Shown: piece by piece, positions 8,363-17,238 of the stretch
Layout: each line of letters begins with the position of its first letter
Position numbering within the stretch: position 1 is the first letter of the stretch
From: an uncultured Muribaculaceae bacterium
GTDB lineage: Bacteria; Bacteroidota; Bacteroidia; Bacteroidales; Muribaculaceae
Reading direction: 5' to 3'
Length of the DNA: 64,000 nucleotides
Assembly (NCBI GenBank): GCA_910584055.1
Contig: CAJTZS010000015.1
Coordinates: 1 to 64,000 of the forward strand
Notes under the pieces: generated by a model
The model's input: the letters and a program-made list of their open reading frames with translations, nothing else
The model's database searches: none
What the model was told of the DNA's origin: nothing
Translations under genes and position numbers: made by a program

Positions 8363-9658
8363 TTATTTCCCCACTGATGCCATGCGCATTCTCAATTCCT
8401 CTTCATATCGTTTCCAGTCATTTATCGGATGTCTGGAAATTCCCGTTTTCATCGCTGCTTTTGCCACTGCCGGTGCAACCCTGTATAGCAATCTTTCGTC
8501 AAAGGGCTTTGGCAAAATGTAGTCTTTGCCGAATTTGAAGTCAGTGTTTCCATAGGCCTCTTTTACGGATTCGGGAACATCTTCTTTTGCAAGGGCTGCA
8601 ATTGCCCGGCATGCTTCGAGCTTCATCCGCTCGTTGATTTCGGTTGCTCCGCTGTCTAATGCTCCCCTGAATATGTAAGGGAATCCGAGGACGTTGTTCA
8701 CTTGATTGGGATAGTCGCTGCGTCCGGTAGCCATAATAATGTCATCGCGGGTAGATATGGCAAGCTCATATGCAATTTCGGGTTCAGGATTGGCGAGCGC
8801 GAACACTATGGGCCTGGGTGCCATTTCGAGAAGCATCTCCTGTGTGAGGGCGTTTGCGACGCTGAGTCCGAGAAAGACATCTGCTCCGGCTATTGCTTCA
8901 GCAAGGGTGTGAACGTCTTTGTCTGTGGCAAATTCTCTTTTCTGGGCATTGAGGTCGGTTCTGTCCTTGCATATAACACCCTTGGAGTCGCACATAATCA
9001 CGTTTTCTCTGCGCACGCCAAGTTGCAAATATAATTTTGCACAACTGATGGCGGCAGCTCCCGCTCCGTTGATAACAAGCTTGATTCCGTCGATCTGTTT
9101 TCCCTGCACTTCGAGGGCGTTAATCAAGGCGGCTCCGGAAATAATGGCTGTGCCGTGCTGGTCATCGTGCATCACGGGGATGTCGCATTCCTGTTTGAGG
9201 CGGCTCTCGATTTTGAAGCATTCCGGGGCCTTGATATCCTCGAGGTTTATTCCCCCGAAGGTCGGGCTGATCGCTTTTACTATCTCGACTAACTTGTCCG
9301 GGTCTTTTTCGTTTACTTCTATATCGAAAGAGTCGATACCGGCGAATATTTTGAAAAGGAGCGCCTTCCCTTCCATAACCGGCTTGCCGGCCAATGCGCC
9401 TATGTCGCCGAGCCCGAGCACGGCGGTGCCGTTGGATACTACGGCAACAATGTTTCCTTTCGCAGTATATTTATATGCGAGAGAGTTGTCGGCTTCTATC
9501 TCCTTGCATGGGTATGCCACACCCGGTGAATATGCCAGCGACAGGTCGTGCTGGTTGGCATATGGTTTTGTGGGGAGGACCTCAATTTTACCGGGAGTCC
9601 ACTCTTCGTGATACTTTAAGGCTTCCTCTTTAAGATTGGGTTTATCAATTGTTGACAT
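8363..9658 (-). CDS. Malic enzyme, short form without the phosphotransacetylase domain
   Basis: 431 residues. It oxidatively decarboxylates malate to pyruvate, making NAD(P)H. The N-terminal malic domain contains YSPGVAYPC and the metal/substrate segment MHDDQHGTA; the NAD(P)-binding domain has INGAGAAAIS and ends near GISRHPINDW. The common MaeB form in Bacteroidetes is about 760 residues and continues into a PTA-like regulatory domain; this protein stops at exactly that junction, and the following sequence is a terminator with no PTA remnant visible. The cofactor cannot be decided from sequence alone. Confidence 0.92.
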   Translation of the reverse strand: MSTIDKPNLKEEALKYHEEWTPGKIEVLPTKPYANQHDLSLAYSPGVAYPCKEIEADNSLAYKYTAKGNIVAVVSNGTAVLGLGDIGALAGKPVMEGKALLFKIFAGIDSFDIEVNEKDPDKLVEIVKAISPTFGGINLEDIKAPECFKIESRLKQECDIPVMHDDQHGTAIISGAALINALEVQGKQIDGIKLVINGAGAAAISCAKLYLQLGVRRENVIMCDSKGVICKDRTDLNAQKREFATDKDVHTLAEAIAGADVFLGLSVANALTQEMLLEMAPRPIVFALANPEPEIAYELAISTRDDIIMATGRSDYPNQVNNVLGFPYIFRGALDSGATEINERMKLEACRAIAALAKEDVPESVKEAYGNTDFKFGKDYILPKPFDERLLYRVAPAVAKAAMKTGISRHPINDWKRYEEELRMRMASVGK

Positions 9659-9733
9659 GTCCTTTATATCATTAGTTTTAATCTATAACAATTAATTGGA
9701 AGAATCGGTGATTTTGTGATGCTTTTATGAACT

Positions 9734-9921
9734 TAAGTAAGTGATCAGATTAAACACATATTATAACCGCAGGATTTTTCGCGGGATTTCCGCGAGTTGA
9801 AGAAGGAGCAATGCGGGCATTGCGACTGATGAAACTCGGCGGAAAGCACCGGAAAAGACAAGTTTATGATATGTGAGATATAATTATTCATTTTTATCGG
9901 TTTAATTTGATCACTTACTTA
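9734..9921 (-). repeat. Hairpin repeat element, copy 2
   Basis: Terminal arms 9734-9755 and 9900-9921 match at 21 of 22 positions and begin TAAGTAAGTGATCA. The family core is on the minus strand: apical stem GCAATG/CATTGC and conserved segments TTTCATCAGTCG and CTCCTTCTTCAACTCG. The inner stem is TTTCCGC/GCGGAAA. It lies between the divergent malic enzyme and nrdD genes. Confidence 0.85.
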
Positions 9922-10131
9922 TATACAAAATTACAAAATATTCGTCATAAAACGTACATGTTATGTAACATGTGTGTCCTATCTGTGTAATTTTATCAAT
10001 TATGCCTGTTTGAATTTTGTTAAAGTTTTCCAAAAATATTTTTAATATCTTTATATATAATAAATTAAGATTTTAAAACTGGTGAAAAGTTGTCCAAAAT
10101 GAAAATTTGTTTATAATTTAGTTTTAAAAAA
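9922..10131. other. AT-rich upstream region of nrdD
   Basis: Very AT-rich, with no open frame or repeat that I can support. Such regions upstream of strong Bacteroidetes promoters may act in DNA curvature or as UP-like sequence; nothing specific is visible. Confidence 0.4.
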
Positions 10132-10163
10132 TTTGCTCAATACACATATTAATCCTACCTTTG
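10132..10163 (+). promoter_or_regulatory. Promoter of nrdD
   Basis: TTTG (10132-10135), a 20-base spacer and TACCTTTG (10156-10163): a full match to the Bacteroidetes -33/-7 consensus. The predicted start is near 10167. Confidence 0.75.
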
Positions 10164-10174
10164 CATCATCTACG

Positions 10175-10198
10175 AGTGTCGTACGAATGTACGACACT
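10175..10198 (+). promoter_or_regulatory. Leader hairpin or operator of nrdD
   Basis: A perfect inverted repeat: 10-base arms AGTGTCGTAC and GTACGACACT around a GAAT centre. It begins about 8 bases after the predicted transcription start and ends 18 bases before the nrdD ATG. It could be a repressor operator, or an mRNA 5' hairpin controlling stability or translation. It does not match the NrdR box known from other phyla. Confidence 0.55.
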
Positions 10199-10216
10199 TT
10201 AAATTGAAGATAACAT

Positions 10217-12421
10217 ATGATACAGATAGTTGAAAAAAGAGACGGTCGCGTAGTAGGCTACAACGAAGAAAAAATCAAAGCCGCCATCCGCAAGGCAATG
10301 CTCACCACTGAAATGGGTGAAGATGAAGCTTTGGTGCAAAAAATCACCGACAGAATCGGGATTGGAGGTAAAGAAAGGATGACTGTAGAGGAAATACAGG
10401 ACAAGGTCGAAATCGAATTGATGAAATCGGCAAGGAAGGACGTTGCAAAAAGGTATATCGCATACCGTGATCAACGCTCGATTGCGCGTCGTGCGAAAAC
10501 GCGCGATATGTTTCTTGAAATCATCGAGGCGAAAAACAATGACATAACCCGCGAGAATGCCAATATGAATACGGATTCTCCTGCGGGTATGATGATGAAG
10601 TTCGCAAGCGAGACCACCAAACCTTTTGTGGATGATTATCTGTTGAGTCCCGATGTAAAGACCGCTGTAAAAAACAACTATCTTCATATTCACGATAAAG
10701 ATTACTACCCTACCAAAAGCTTAACCTGCGTTCAGCATCCCCTCGACAGGATATTAAAGAAAGGATTTGTTGCCGGTCATGGAGAATCCCGTCCTGCCAA
10801 ACGCATTGAAACAGCGAGCATAATTGCATGTATTTCGCTTGAGACCGCCCAGAATGAAATGCATGGCGGCCAGGCAATTCCTGCTTTTGATTTTTATCTT
10901 GCTCCATTCGTGAGGAGTTCATTTGTTGAGGAAGTTAAGAATCTTGAGCAATTCACCGGTATGGATTTGAAACATCTCTACGATGCCGGGATTAAGGACT
11001 TCTTGAAAAAAGATCTTGACGGTCTTGAAGGAGACAGCCGGCTGCTGCAGCATGCGGTCAACAAAACAGTGGAGCGGGTTCATCAGGCTATGGAAGCCTT
11101 TATTCATAATATGAACACTATCCATTCGCGTGGTGGCAATCAGGTCGTGTTTTCCTCAATCAACTATGGAACCGACACATCGGCAGAGGGTCGTTGTGTG
11201 ATCCGTGAGTTGCTCAACTCTACTTATGAGGGTGTGGGGAATGGTGCTACCGCGATTTTCCCTATACAGATATGGAAAAAGAAGAGGGGTGTAAGCTATT
11301 TGCCGGAGGATCCCAACTATGATCTTTATAAGCTTGCCTGCAAGGTTACGGCAAGACGTTTCTTCCCGAATTTCGTGAATCTTGACGCAACATTCAATCA
11401 GCATGAAAAATGGAATCCCAATGATCCGGAAAGATATAAATACGAGGTTGCAACAATGGGGTGTCGCACGCGTGTGTTTGAAAACCGCTATGGAGATAAA
11501 ACTTCGATAGGCAGAGGCAATATTTCATTTTCAACCGTGAATATTGTGCGCATCGCGATTGAACTCATGAGTGTGCAGGATAAGGAAGAACGTATTGAAA
11601 GATTCTTCGAGAAACTTGACGAGATTCTTGATATCACGGCCCTGCAGCTTAACGAGCGTTTTAATTTCCAGAAAACTGCGTTGGCGAAGCAGTTCCCGCT
11701 CGTCATGAGTTCGCTGTGGAATGGCGCGGAAGGTCTCGGTCCTAACGATACAATTGAATCCGTAATAAACCAGGGAACCCTTGGAATCGGGTTCATCGGC
11801 CTTGCCGAATGCCTTATCGCCCTTCTCGGGAAGCATCATGGTGAGAGCGAAGAGGCGCAGGCGCTTGGATTGCGCATCGTCAAGCATATGAGGAGTCGTG
11901 TAAACGAGTATTGCGAAACCTACGGACATAACTATTCCGTTCTCGCAACCCCGGCTGAAGGTCTGTCAGGAAAATTCACAAAGAAAGACAGGAAAACGTT
12001 TGGAATCATTCCAGGTGTTACAGATAAGGAGTATTATACGAATTCAAATCATGTTCCTGTTTACTATCATTGCTCACCCCGCCATAAAGCAAAGGTTGAG
12101 GCTCCATATCATGAACTGACGGGCGGCGGTCACATTTTCTATGTTGAAATAGATGGTGACGCCACACATAATGAGGAATCGATTATGCAGATTGTTGATC
12201 TTCTCGATAAATACAATATGGGATACGGCTCGGTGAACCATAACCGTAATCACTGCCCACAATGCGGGTATGAGAATGCTTTGCAGGATGAGACGCATTG
12301 TCCTAAATGCGGTGCAAAATTTGAGACAATCCAGCGTATAACAGGTTATCTGGTTGGAACGACAGACAGATGGAATTCCGGTAAGCTTGCCGAACTGCAT
12401 GATCGGGTGGTGCATGAATGA
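10217..12421 (+). CDS. nrdD: Anaerobic ribonucleoside-triphosphate reductase
   Basis: 734 residues. Class III reductase that makes dNTPs from NTPs without oxygen, using a glycyl radical. The N-terminal ATP-cone (about residues 3-90) gives allosteric activity control. The C-terminus has the zinc site Cys680, 683, 695 and 698, and the radical Gly710 in RITGY. The catalytic barrel lies between. The activase gene nrdG overlaps its last 8 bases. A consensus promoter and a perfect hairpin precede it, so expression is probably controlled at the leader. Confidence 0.97.
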   Translation: MIQIVEKRDGRVVGYNEEKIKAAIRKAMLTTEMGEDEALVQKITDRIGIGGKERMTVEEIQDKVEIELMKSARKDVAKRYIAYRDQRSIARRAKTRDMFLEIIEAKNNDITRENANMNTDSPAGMMMKFASETTKPFVDDYLLSPDVKTAVKNNYLHIHDKDYYPTKSLTCVQHPLDRILKKGFVAGHGESRPAKRIETASIIACISLETAQNEMHGGQAIPAFDFYLAPFVRSSFVEEVKNLEQFTGMDLKHLYDAGIKDFLKKDLDGLEGDSRLLQHAVNKTVERVHQAMEAFIHNMNTIHSRGGNQVVFSSINYGTDTSAEGRCVIRELLNSTYEGVGNGATAIFPIQIWKKKRGVSYLPEDPNYDLYKLACKVTARRFFPNFVNLDATFNQHEKWNPNDPERYKYEVATMGCRTRVFENRYGDKTSIGRGNISFSTVNIVRIAIELMSVQDKEERIERFFEKLDEILDITALQLNERFNFQKTALAKQFPLVMSSLWNGAEGLGPNDTIESVINQGTLGIGFIGLAECLIALLGKHHGESEEAQALGLRIVKHMRSRVNEYCETYGHNYSVLATPAEGLSGKFTKKDRKTFGIIPGVTDKEYYTNSNHVPVYYHCSPRHKAKVEAPYHELTGGGHIFYVEIDGDATHNEESIMQIVDLLDKYNMGYGSVNHNRNHCPQCGYENALQDETHCPKCGAKFETIQRITGYLVGTTDRWNSGKLAELHDRVVHE

Positions 12422-12905
12422 TGTCAATATTATAGATATAATCCGGGGCACAACTGTGGATGGCCCCGGATTTCGCACTTCTATATATTTTGCGGGGTGC
12501 GGCCATAGATGCGAAGGTTGCCACAATCCGCAATCATGGGATTTTGACGCCGGACGCCGGATGTCGATAGATGATTTGATGGAGATTGTGGAGGAGGAAG
12601 ATTTTGATGTCACCTTAACTGGCGGGGATCCTCTTTATCATGTGGATTTTGTCATATCTCTTGCGGACCGCATCCATGCGGCCGGTCACAGCGTATGGCT
12701 TTATACCGGTTTTACATGGGAGCAGATATGTGGAAATCCGAATCTTTCCGGAGTCTTGGGTCATGTGGATGTCATTGTTGATTCTCCGTTTGTGAAATCT
12801 TTGAGAGACACGGATTTATTGTTTCGAGGATCTTCGAATCAACGTATAATTGATGTCACAAAGACACAGTCGTCAGGTTGTGTAGTGGAATGGAGTCGGG
12901 AATGA
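12414..12905 (+). CDS. nrdG: Anaerobic ribonucleotide reductase activating protein
   Basis: 163 residues from the chosen start at 12414, which overlaps the nrdD stop by 8 bases; an in-frame ATG at 12354 would lie deep in nrdD and add non-conserved residues. The radical SAM cluster ligands are Cys29, Cys33 and Cys36 (CGHRCEGC), and TGGDP is the SAM-binding motif. It cleaves SAM to place the glycyl radical on NrdD Gly710. The overlap implies translational coupling of enzyme and activase. Confidence 0.95.
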   Translation: MNDVNIIDIIRGTTVDGPGFRTSIYFAGCGHRCEGCHNPQSWDFDAGRRMSIDDLMEIVEEEDFDVTLTGGDPLYHVDFVISLADRIHAAGHSVWLYTGFTWEQICGNPNLSGVLGHVDVIVDSPFVKSLRDTDLLFRGSSNQRIIDVTKTQSSGCVVEWSRE

Positions 12906-12961
12906 ACTTTTAATGTGCCCGTATGTTAATTATGTAGATTTCATTTTTAACTCTAAATACT

Positions 12962-13564
12962 ATGGGCACAAAAAAAAGTATCAAAGGAACAAAGACGGAA
13001 CAGAATGTTGTGAATTCATATCTTGCCGAAACACAGGCATTTGCTCGCTATACGTTCTATGCCGGTATTGCTGACAAAGAATTATATTTCCCAATAGGTG
13101 TGATCTTTCGTGAAACAGCTGACAATGAATTGCGTCATGCCAAAGTGTTCTTAAAAATGCTTGAGGACACTGAAGTGGTTGGAAATCCTGGGGTCGATGC
13201 CGGTTTTCTTGGAGATACGGCGGCGAATCTGAAAACTTCCATAAAGGAAGAGAGCGTTGACGGTTATGAGTTCTATTACGCAGCTGCCAAGACTGCAAAA
13301 GAGGAAGGATTCGAAGACATAGCTTCTCATTTTGAAGCTATCGCGAGTGTGGAGAAAGTTCACCACGACAGGTTTGTGCGTATGCTTGAACTCGTAGAGA
13401 GCGGCACACTATGGAAACGTGAGAAGCCGGTGACATGGAAGTGTCTGGTTTGCGGCTATACCGAGACGGGAACAGAACCTCCCGCAAAATGTCCGGGTTG
13501 CGATCATCCCTATCAGCATTACATTGCTCTGGAGGATGGCTATGCTCCGGCTCCTGAGGCATAG
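12962..13564 (+). CDS. rbr: Rubrerythrin
   Basis: 200 residues. An N-terminal ferritin-like four-helix domain with carboxylate/histidine ligands (ETQAFARYTFY, ETADNELRHAKVF, ESVDGYEFYYAA, EKVHHDRF) holds a di-iron site. The C-terminal rubredoxin-like domain has two CxxC pairs (CLVC, CPGC). Rubrerythrins reduce hydrogen peroxide to water in anaerobes. Placement directly after nrdDG fits protection of oxygen-sensitive radical enzymes, though the 56-base gap may hold its own promoter. A strong terminator follows. Confidence 0.96.
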   Translation: MGTKKSIKGTKTEQNVVNSYLAETQAFARYTFYAGIADKELYFPIGVIFRETADNELRHAKVFLKMLEDTEVVGNPGVDAGFLGDTAANLKTSIKEESVDGYEFYYAAAKTAKEEGFEDIASHFEAIASVEKVHHDRFVRMLELVESGTLWKREKPVTWKCLVCGYTETGTEPPAKCPGCDHPYQHYIALEDGYAPAPEA

Positions 13565-13595
13565 GGTGAATATGTATTTATAGATATTTTTAGAA

Positions 13596-13636
13596 AGGAG
13601 GTTAATTTGCATCGCAGATTAACCTCCTCTTTTTTA
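13596..13636 (+). terminator. Terminator of rubrerythrin
   Basis: Perfect 11-base arms AGGAGGTTAAT (13596-13606) and its complement (13618-13628), 11-base loop, then CTTTTTTT. Confidence 0.9.
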
Positions 13637-13664
13637 ACATTTATTTTTAAACAAGCTCCAAATC

Positions 13665-13695
13665 TTGCTGATTTCAGCTTTTTTTTGTAAATTCG
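13665..13695 (+). promoter_or_regulatory. Promoter of ftsY
   Basis: TTG (13665-13667), a 20-base spacer, then TAAATTCG (13688-13695), one base off the TAnnTTTG consensus. The predicted start, about 13699, coincides with the left end of the repeat element at 13701, so the element would make up nearly the whole ftsY leader. Confidence 0.55.
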
Positions 13696-13700
13696 CATGA

Positions 13701-13889
13701 TAAGTAAGTAATCAAATTAAAACGATGGTAAGTGATTATTGAAATCTCATATAGTCTGAACTTGTCTTTTTCGGTGCTTTTCGCCGAGTTTCATCAGTCG
13801 CAATGCCCACATTGCTCCTTCTTCAACTCGCGAAAATCCCTCGAAAAATCCTGCGTCCATACTATATGTTTAATTTGATCACTTACTTA
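13701..13889 (+). repeat. Hairpin repeat element, copy 3
   Basis: Terminal arms 13701-13722 and 13868-13889 match at about 20 of 22 positions, with nearly the same sequence as copy 2. Core on the plus strand: inner stem TTTTCGC/GCGAAAA, TTTCATCAGTCG, apical stem GCAATG/CATTGC, then CTCCTTCTTCAACTCG. It ends 21 bases before ftsY. Confidence 0.87.
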
Positions 13890-13910
13890 TTCATGACATT
13901 ATAGTGAATT

Positions 13911-14876
13911 ATGGGATTTTTCAACAAACTGTTTTCCAAGAAAGAGAAAGAAACGCTTGATCAGGGCCTTCAGAAAACCAAAGAGGGTGTGTGGAACAAG
14001 ATAACACGTGCTGTGGCAGGCAAGAGCAAGGTTGACGATGATGTCCTCGATGCTCTTGAAGAGGCCTTTATAACAAGCGACGTGGGAGTTGACACCACTT
14101 TGAAAATTATAGATAGGATTCAAGATCGGGTAGCAAGGGATAAGTATGTCGGCAGTAGCGAGCTAAGGGCTCTTCTGTGTGACGAGATTTCCGACATGCT
14201 GGAAAAACCTGAGAATGGCAGGGAGATTGAGGACTTTCATGTGCCTAAGTCAGATATGCCATATGTAATTATGGTTGTAGGTGTAAATGGGGTCGGCAAA
14301 ACCACTACTATAGGGAAGCTTGCCTATCAATACAAAGCCGCAGGGAACAAGGTGGTGTTAGGTGCTGCAGATACGTTCCGGGCAGCGGCTATAGAGCAAT
14401 TGGATATTTGGGGAGAAAGGATAGGTGTGCCCGTTGTCAAGCAGAAAATGGGCAGTGACCCGGCCGCAGTCGCATTTGACACGCTGTCTTCCGCAAAGGC
14501 TCAGGGTGCTGATGTCGTTATTATTGACACGGCCGGCAGGCTTCATAACAAAGTCGGGCTGATGAATGAGCTCACAAAAATCAAGAACGTCATGAAGCGG
14601 GTTGTCCCCGATGCCCCGCAGGAGATTCTCCTTGTGCTTGATGGGTCAACCGGACAAAATGCTTTCGAACAGGCGCGCCAGTTCGTGGCAGCAACAGAAG
14701 TTAACAATCTTGCGATTACAAAACTTGACGGAACATCAAAAGGTGGTGTAGTGATAGGAATAAGTGATCAGTTCAAGATTCCTGTAAAATATATAGGTCT
14801 TGGTGAGGGTAAGGAAGATATTCAAATTTTCCATGCCAAGGAGTTTGTAAAGACTCTTTTCGGTGAGGCTATATAA
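13911..14876 (+). CDS. ftsY: Signal recognition particle receptor FtsY
   Basis: 321 residues, a short FtsY without the long acidic A domain. The helical N domain (about residues 1-95) is followed by the GTPase NG domain with GVNGVGKTTT (P-loop), DTFRAAA (insertion-box motif), DTAGR and TKLDG. It docks ribosome-SRP complexes at the Sec translocon in the inner membrane. The next gene, rimO, starts 18 bases after its stop. The leader probably contains repeat copy 3. Confidence 0.96.
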   Translation: MGFFNKLFSKKEKETLDQGLQKTKEGVWNKITRAVAGKSKVDDDVLDALEEAFITSDVGVDTTLKIIDRIQDRVARDKYVGSSELRALLCDEISDMLEKPENGREIEDFHVPKSDMPYVIMVVGVNGVGKTTTIGKLAYQYKAAGNKVVLGAADTFRAAAIEQLDIWGERIGVPVVKQKMGSDPAAVAFDTLSSAKAQGADVVIIDTAGRLHNKVGLMNELTKIKNVMKRVVPDAPQEILLVLDGSTGQNAFEQARQFVAATEVNNLAITKLDGTSKGGVVIGISDQFKIPVKYIGLGEGKEDIQIFHAKEFVKTLFGEAI

Positions 14877-14894
14877 AATTTGTGTTTTTGATCG

Positions 14895-16196
14895 ATGATT
14901 GAGAATCGTATCGACATAATAACGATGGGCTGTTCGAAGAATCTGATTGATTCCGAGCGTATTATACGGCGTTTAAAGGTAAAAGGATACGATGCGATCC
15001 ACAATGCGGAATCACCATGCGGTGAATATGTTGTGGTTAACACATGCGGATTTATCGCCGATGCCAAGGAGGAATCTATTGAGATGCTCCTTGACCTTGC
15101 CCGATTAAAAGAGGATGGAGAAATAGGTAAGATCGTTGCGATGGGCTGCCTGACAGAGAGATATCGTGATGATTTGGTGCAGGAATTACCGGAAATTGAC
15201 TTGATACTCGGAAAGTTCGACTGGGATGGCTTTATCGATTCCCTGCCGAATTTGACAGAGTCTCCAAAACCTAAATCTTGGGAAAGAGAACTAACCACTC
15301 CTCCGCATTCTGCCTATCTTAAGATTTCCGAGGGTTGTAACAGGTTTTGTGCCTTCTGCGCCATCCCGATAATAACAGGTAGATACAAGTCTCGTCCCAT
15401 TGAAGAGATTCTGGATGAGACAAGGATGCTCGTATCTCGCGGGGTAAAAGAGTTTAATGTGATTGCACAAGACCTTTCTTCCTATGGAATCGATCTTTAT
15501 GGATCGCATAAGCTTTCTGAACTCATAGATAGAATGGCGGATATAGAAGGAGTTGAATGGATTAGGTTACATTATGCCTATCCTTCTGATTTCCCTCTCG
15601 ATATACTTGATGTCATGGCAAAACGCGATAATGTTTGCAAATATATTGATATCGCGCTGCAGCATGCCTCCGACACTGTATTGACCAATATGCGCCGACA
15701 CATCACCCGGTGTCAGACGGAAGAACTTATTGCAGAGATGCGAAGAAGGGTGTCAGATATAAAAATCAGAACCACATTGATGGTCGGTTTTCCGGGAGAG
15801 GGTGAAAAAGAGTTTGAGGAGCTTCTGGATTTTGTTCGTAGTCAAAAATTCGATCGGATGGGAGCCTTTGCGTATTCGGAAGAAGATGACACATGGGCGG
15901 CAAAGAATCTCAACGATGACATCCCGGAGGATGAGAAGCAACGGCGGCTTGACTTGTTGATGGAAATCCAGACCGATATATATGAAGAAAAGAATGCCGC
16001 GATGCTTGGAAAAGAAGTGTTGTTGCTTGTCGATGAAATCGAAGGTGATACGAGGATATGCCGTTCGCAATGGGACAGTCCGGAAGTTGATATGAATTAT
16101 TATGTAAAAGGGAGCAATGCCGTGCCGGGGCAATTTATAAAAGCGCGTGTCACCGGATACCAATTGTATGATTTTGAGGCGGAAGCAATAGTTTAG
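14895..16196 (+). CDS. rimO: Ribosomal protein S12 methylthiotransferase
   Basis: 433 residues. It adds a methylthio group to the conserved aspartate of ribosomal protein S12. The UPF0004 domain has Cys13, Cys51 and Cys85 for the auxiliary cluster; the radical SAM domain has Cys148, Cys152 and Cys155 (CNRFCAFC); a TRAM domain covers about residues 365-433. RimO is separated from the related MiaB by the MGCSKNLIDSE start and LGKFDW segment. It lies between ftsY and menF with gaps of 18 and 2 bases, so the three are probably one transcript. Confidence 0.95.
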   Translation: MIENRIDIITMGCSKNLIDSERIIRRLKVKGYDAIHNAESPCGEYVVVNTCGFIADAKEESIEMLLDLARLKEDGEIGKIVAMGCLTERYRDDLVQELPEIDLILGKFDWDGFIDSLPNLTESPKPKSWERELTTPPHSAYLKISEGCNRFCAFCAIPIITGRYKSRPIEEILDETRMLVSRGVKEFNVIAQDLSSYGIDLYGSHKLSELIDRMADIEGVEWIRLHYAYPSDFPLDILDVMAKRDNVCKYIDIALQHASDTVLTNMRRHITRCQTEELIAEMRRRVSDIKIRTTLMVGFPGEGEKEFEELLDFVRSQKFDRMGAFAYSEEDDTWAAKNLNDDIPEDEKQRRLDLLMEIQTDIYEEKNAAMLGKEVLLLVDEIEGDTRICRSQWDSPEVDMNYYVKGSNAVPGQFIKARVTGYQLYDFEAEAIV

Positions 16197-16198
16197 GC

Positions 16199-17206
16199 AT
16201 GTCTGACAGTTTTTGTGCATATCGGTTTCCCGATGATTCAAGGGTATTCGTATTTAAGGGAGAAATTAAGGATGGTATATTACCCGGGTTTGTAATAGCA
16301 CCTTTCGATTTATGTTCTCATAATCCTGTCACAATCCAATCCTTAACACCGGCGGATTGGTCGGTGTTTAATAATTTATTGGAATTTGATAATTCGGACA
16401 AACGCCTTTTTAGCTTTCCTCAGGCTTCCACTACAAGAGAACAACATTCTTCTGAAGTGGAAACAATTATATTTGAACTGCAGGGTAGCATAACATCAAA
16501 AACAATAGCGGCAAAAGCTATTTGTTCTTATGAAACGATCGATGCAAAAGAATCTTTCGAGAGTCTTTGCTCTGCATTCCCGAACTCTTTTGTCTTTCTT
16601 TTCTACACCCCCCTCTCGGGCGCGTGGGTCGGGGCATCACCGGAAGTTTTATTGAAAAATGACGGCAAGGTTTTATTCACATACGCTCTTGCCGGTACGC
16701 GTCCTGTCGGCTCTGAGGGAGAATGGGATGACAAGAACATAAACGAGCAGATGATAGTGGAGGAATATATCTGTGACTGTTTCAGAAGGAATGGTATAAA
16801 TCCTGTTTGCTCTCCGAGGTCATCCCGGTCTGCCGGAATGGTGGAACATATTCTTACAGAGATAAAAGGAGAGGCAGGCATGGATATAGATTTAAAAGAG
16901 TTTATAAAAGACTTCTCTCCTACTCCGGCTTTATGTGGATATCCCAAGGTTGAATCCATGAATAGAATCTCCCGGCTTGAGAATTTTGAGCGGGGATATT
17001 ACGGAGGTTTTTGCGGTCCGATGATATCGGAACATGAATTCACATTCTATGTCAACCTGCGATCAGTATCCTTTGAACGGGAAAGATGGTGTATGTTTGC
17101 CGGAGGAGGAATAACAATATACTCAGATCCGGAGGCGGAATGGCGTGAAACAGAAAGAAAAGCGGAAGGCGTGATAAAAAATCTAAAATTTCTGTCACAA
17201 AAATAA
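16199..17206 (+). CDS. menF: Isochorismate synthase
   Basis: 335 residues. A chorismate-binding enzyme: GASPEVLL, AGTRP, the EHILTEI segment and the PTPALCGYPK motif are typical of isochorismate synthases, here the first step of menaquinone synthesis from chorismate. It begins 2 bases after rimO. In many Bacteroidetes menF is followed by menD and the rest of the pathway; here the next gene is an M13 peptidase, so the remaining men genes must be elsewhere. A salicylate or siderophore role is possible in principle but nothing nearby supports it. Confidence 0.9.
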   Translation: MSDSFCAYRFPDDSRVFVFKGEIKDGILPGFVIAPFDLCSHNPVTIQSLTPADWSVFNNLLEFDNSDKRLFSFPQASTTREQHSSEVETIIFELQGSITSKTIAAKAICSYETIDAKESFESLCSAFPNSFVFLFYTPLSGAWVGASPEVLLKNDGKVLFTYALAGTRPVGSEGEWDDKNINEQMIVEEYICDCFRRNGINPVCSPRSSRSAGMVEHILTEIKGEAGMDIDLKEFIKDFSPTPALCGYPKVESMNRISRLENFERGYYGGFCGPMISEHEFTFYVNLRSVSFERERWCMFAGGGITIYSDPEAEWRETERKAEGVIKNLKFLSQK

Positions 17207-17238
17207 GTATTGTAAGTATTATTAATACAGAGATAAGT

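Noticed and set aside
8919..9611. 230-codon open frame on the plus strand
   Set aside because: Antisense shadow of the malic enzyme gene; rich in Ser and Pro with no domain.
13701..13889. Hairpin elements as ordinary terminators
   Set aside because: They are about 190 bp, have conserved unpaired segments, occur upstream as well as downstream of genes, and normal terminators are already present beside several of them.
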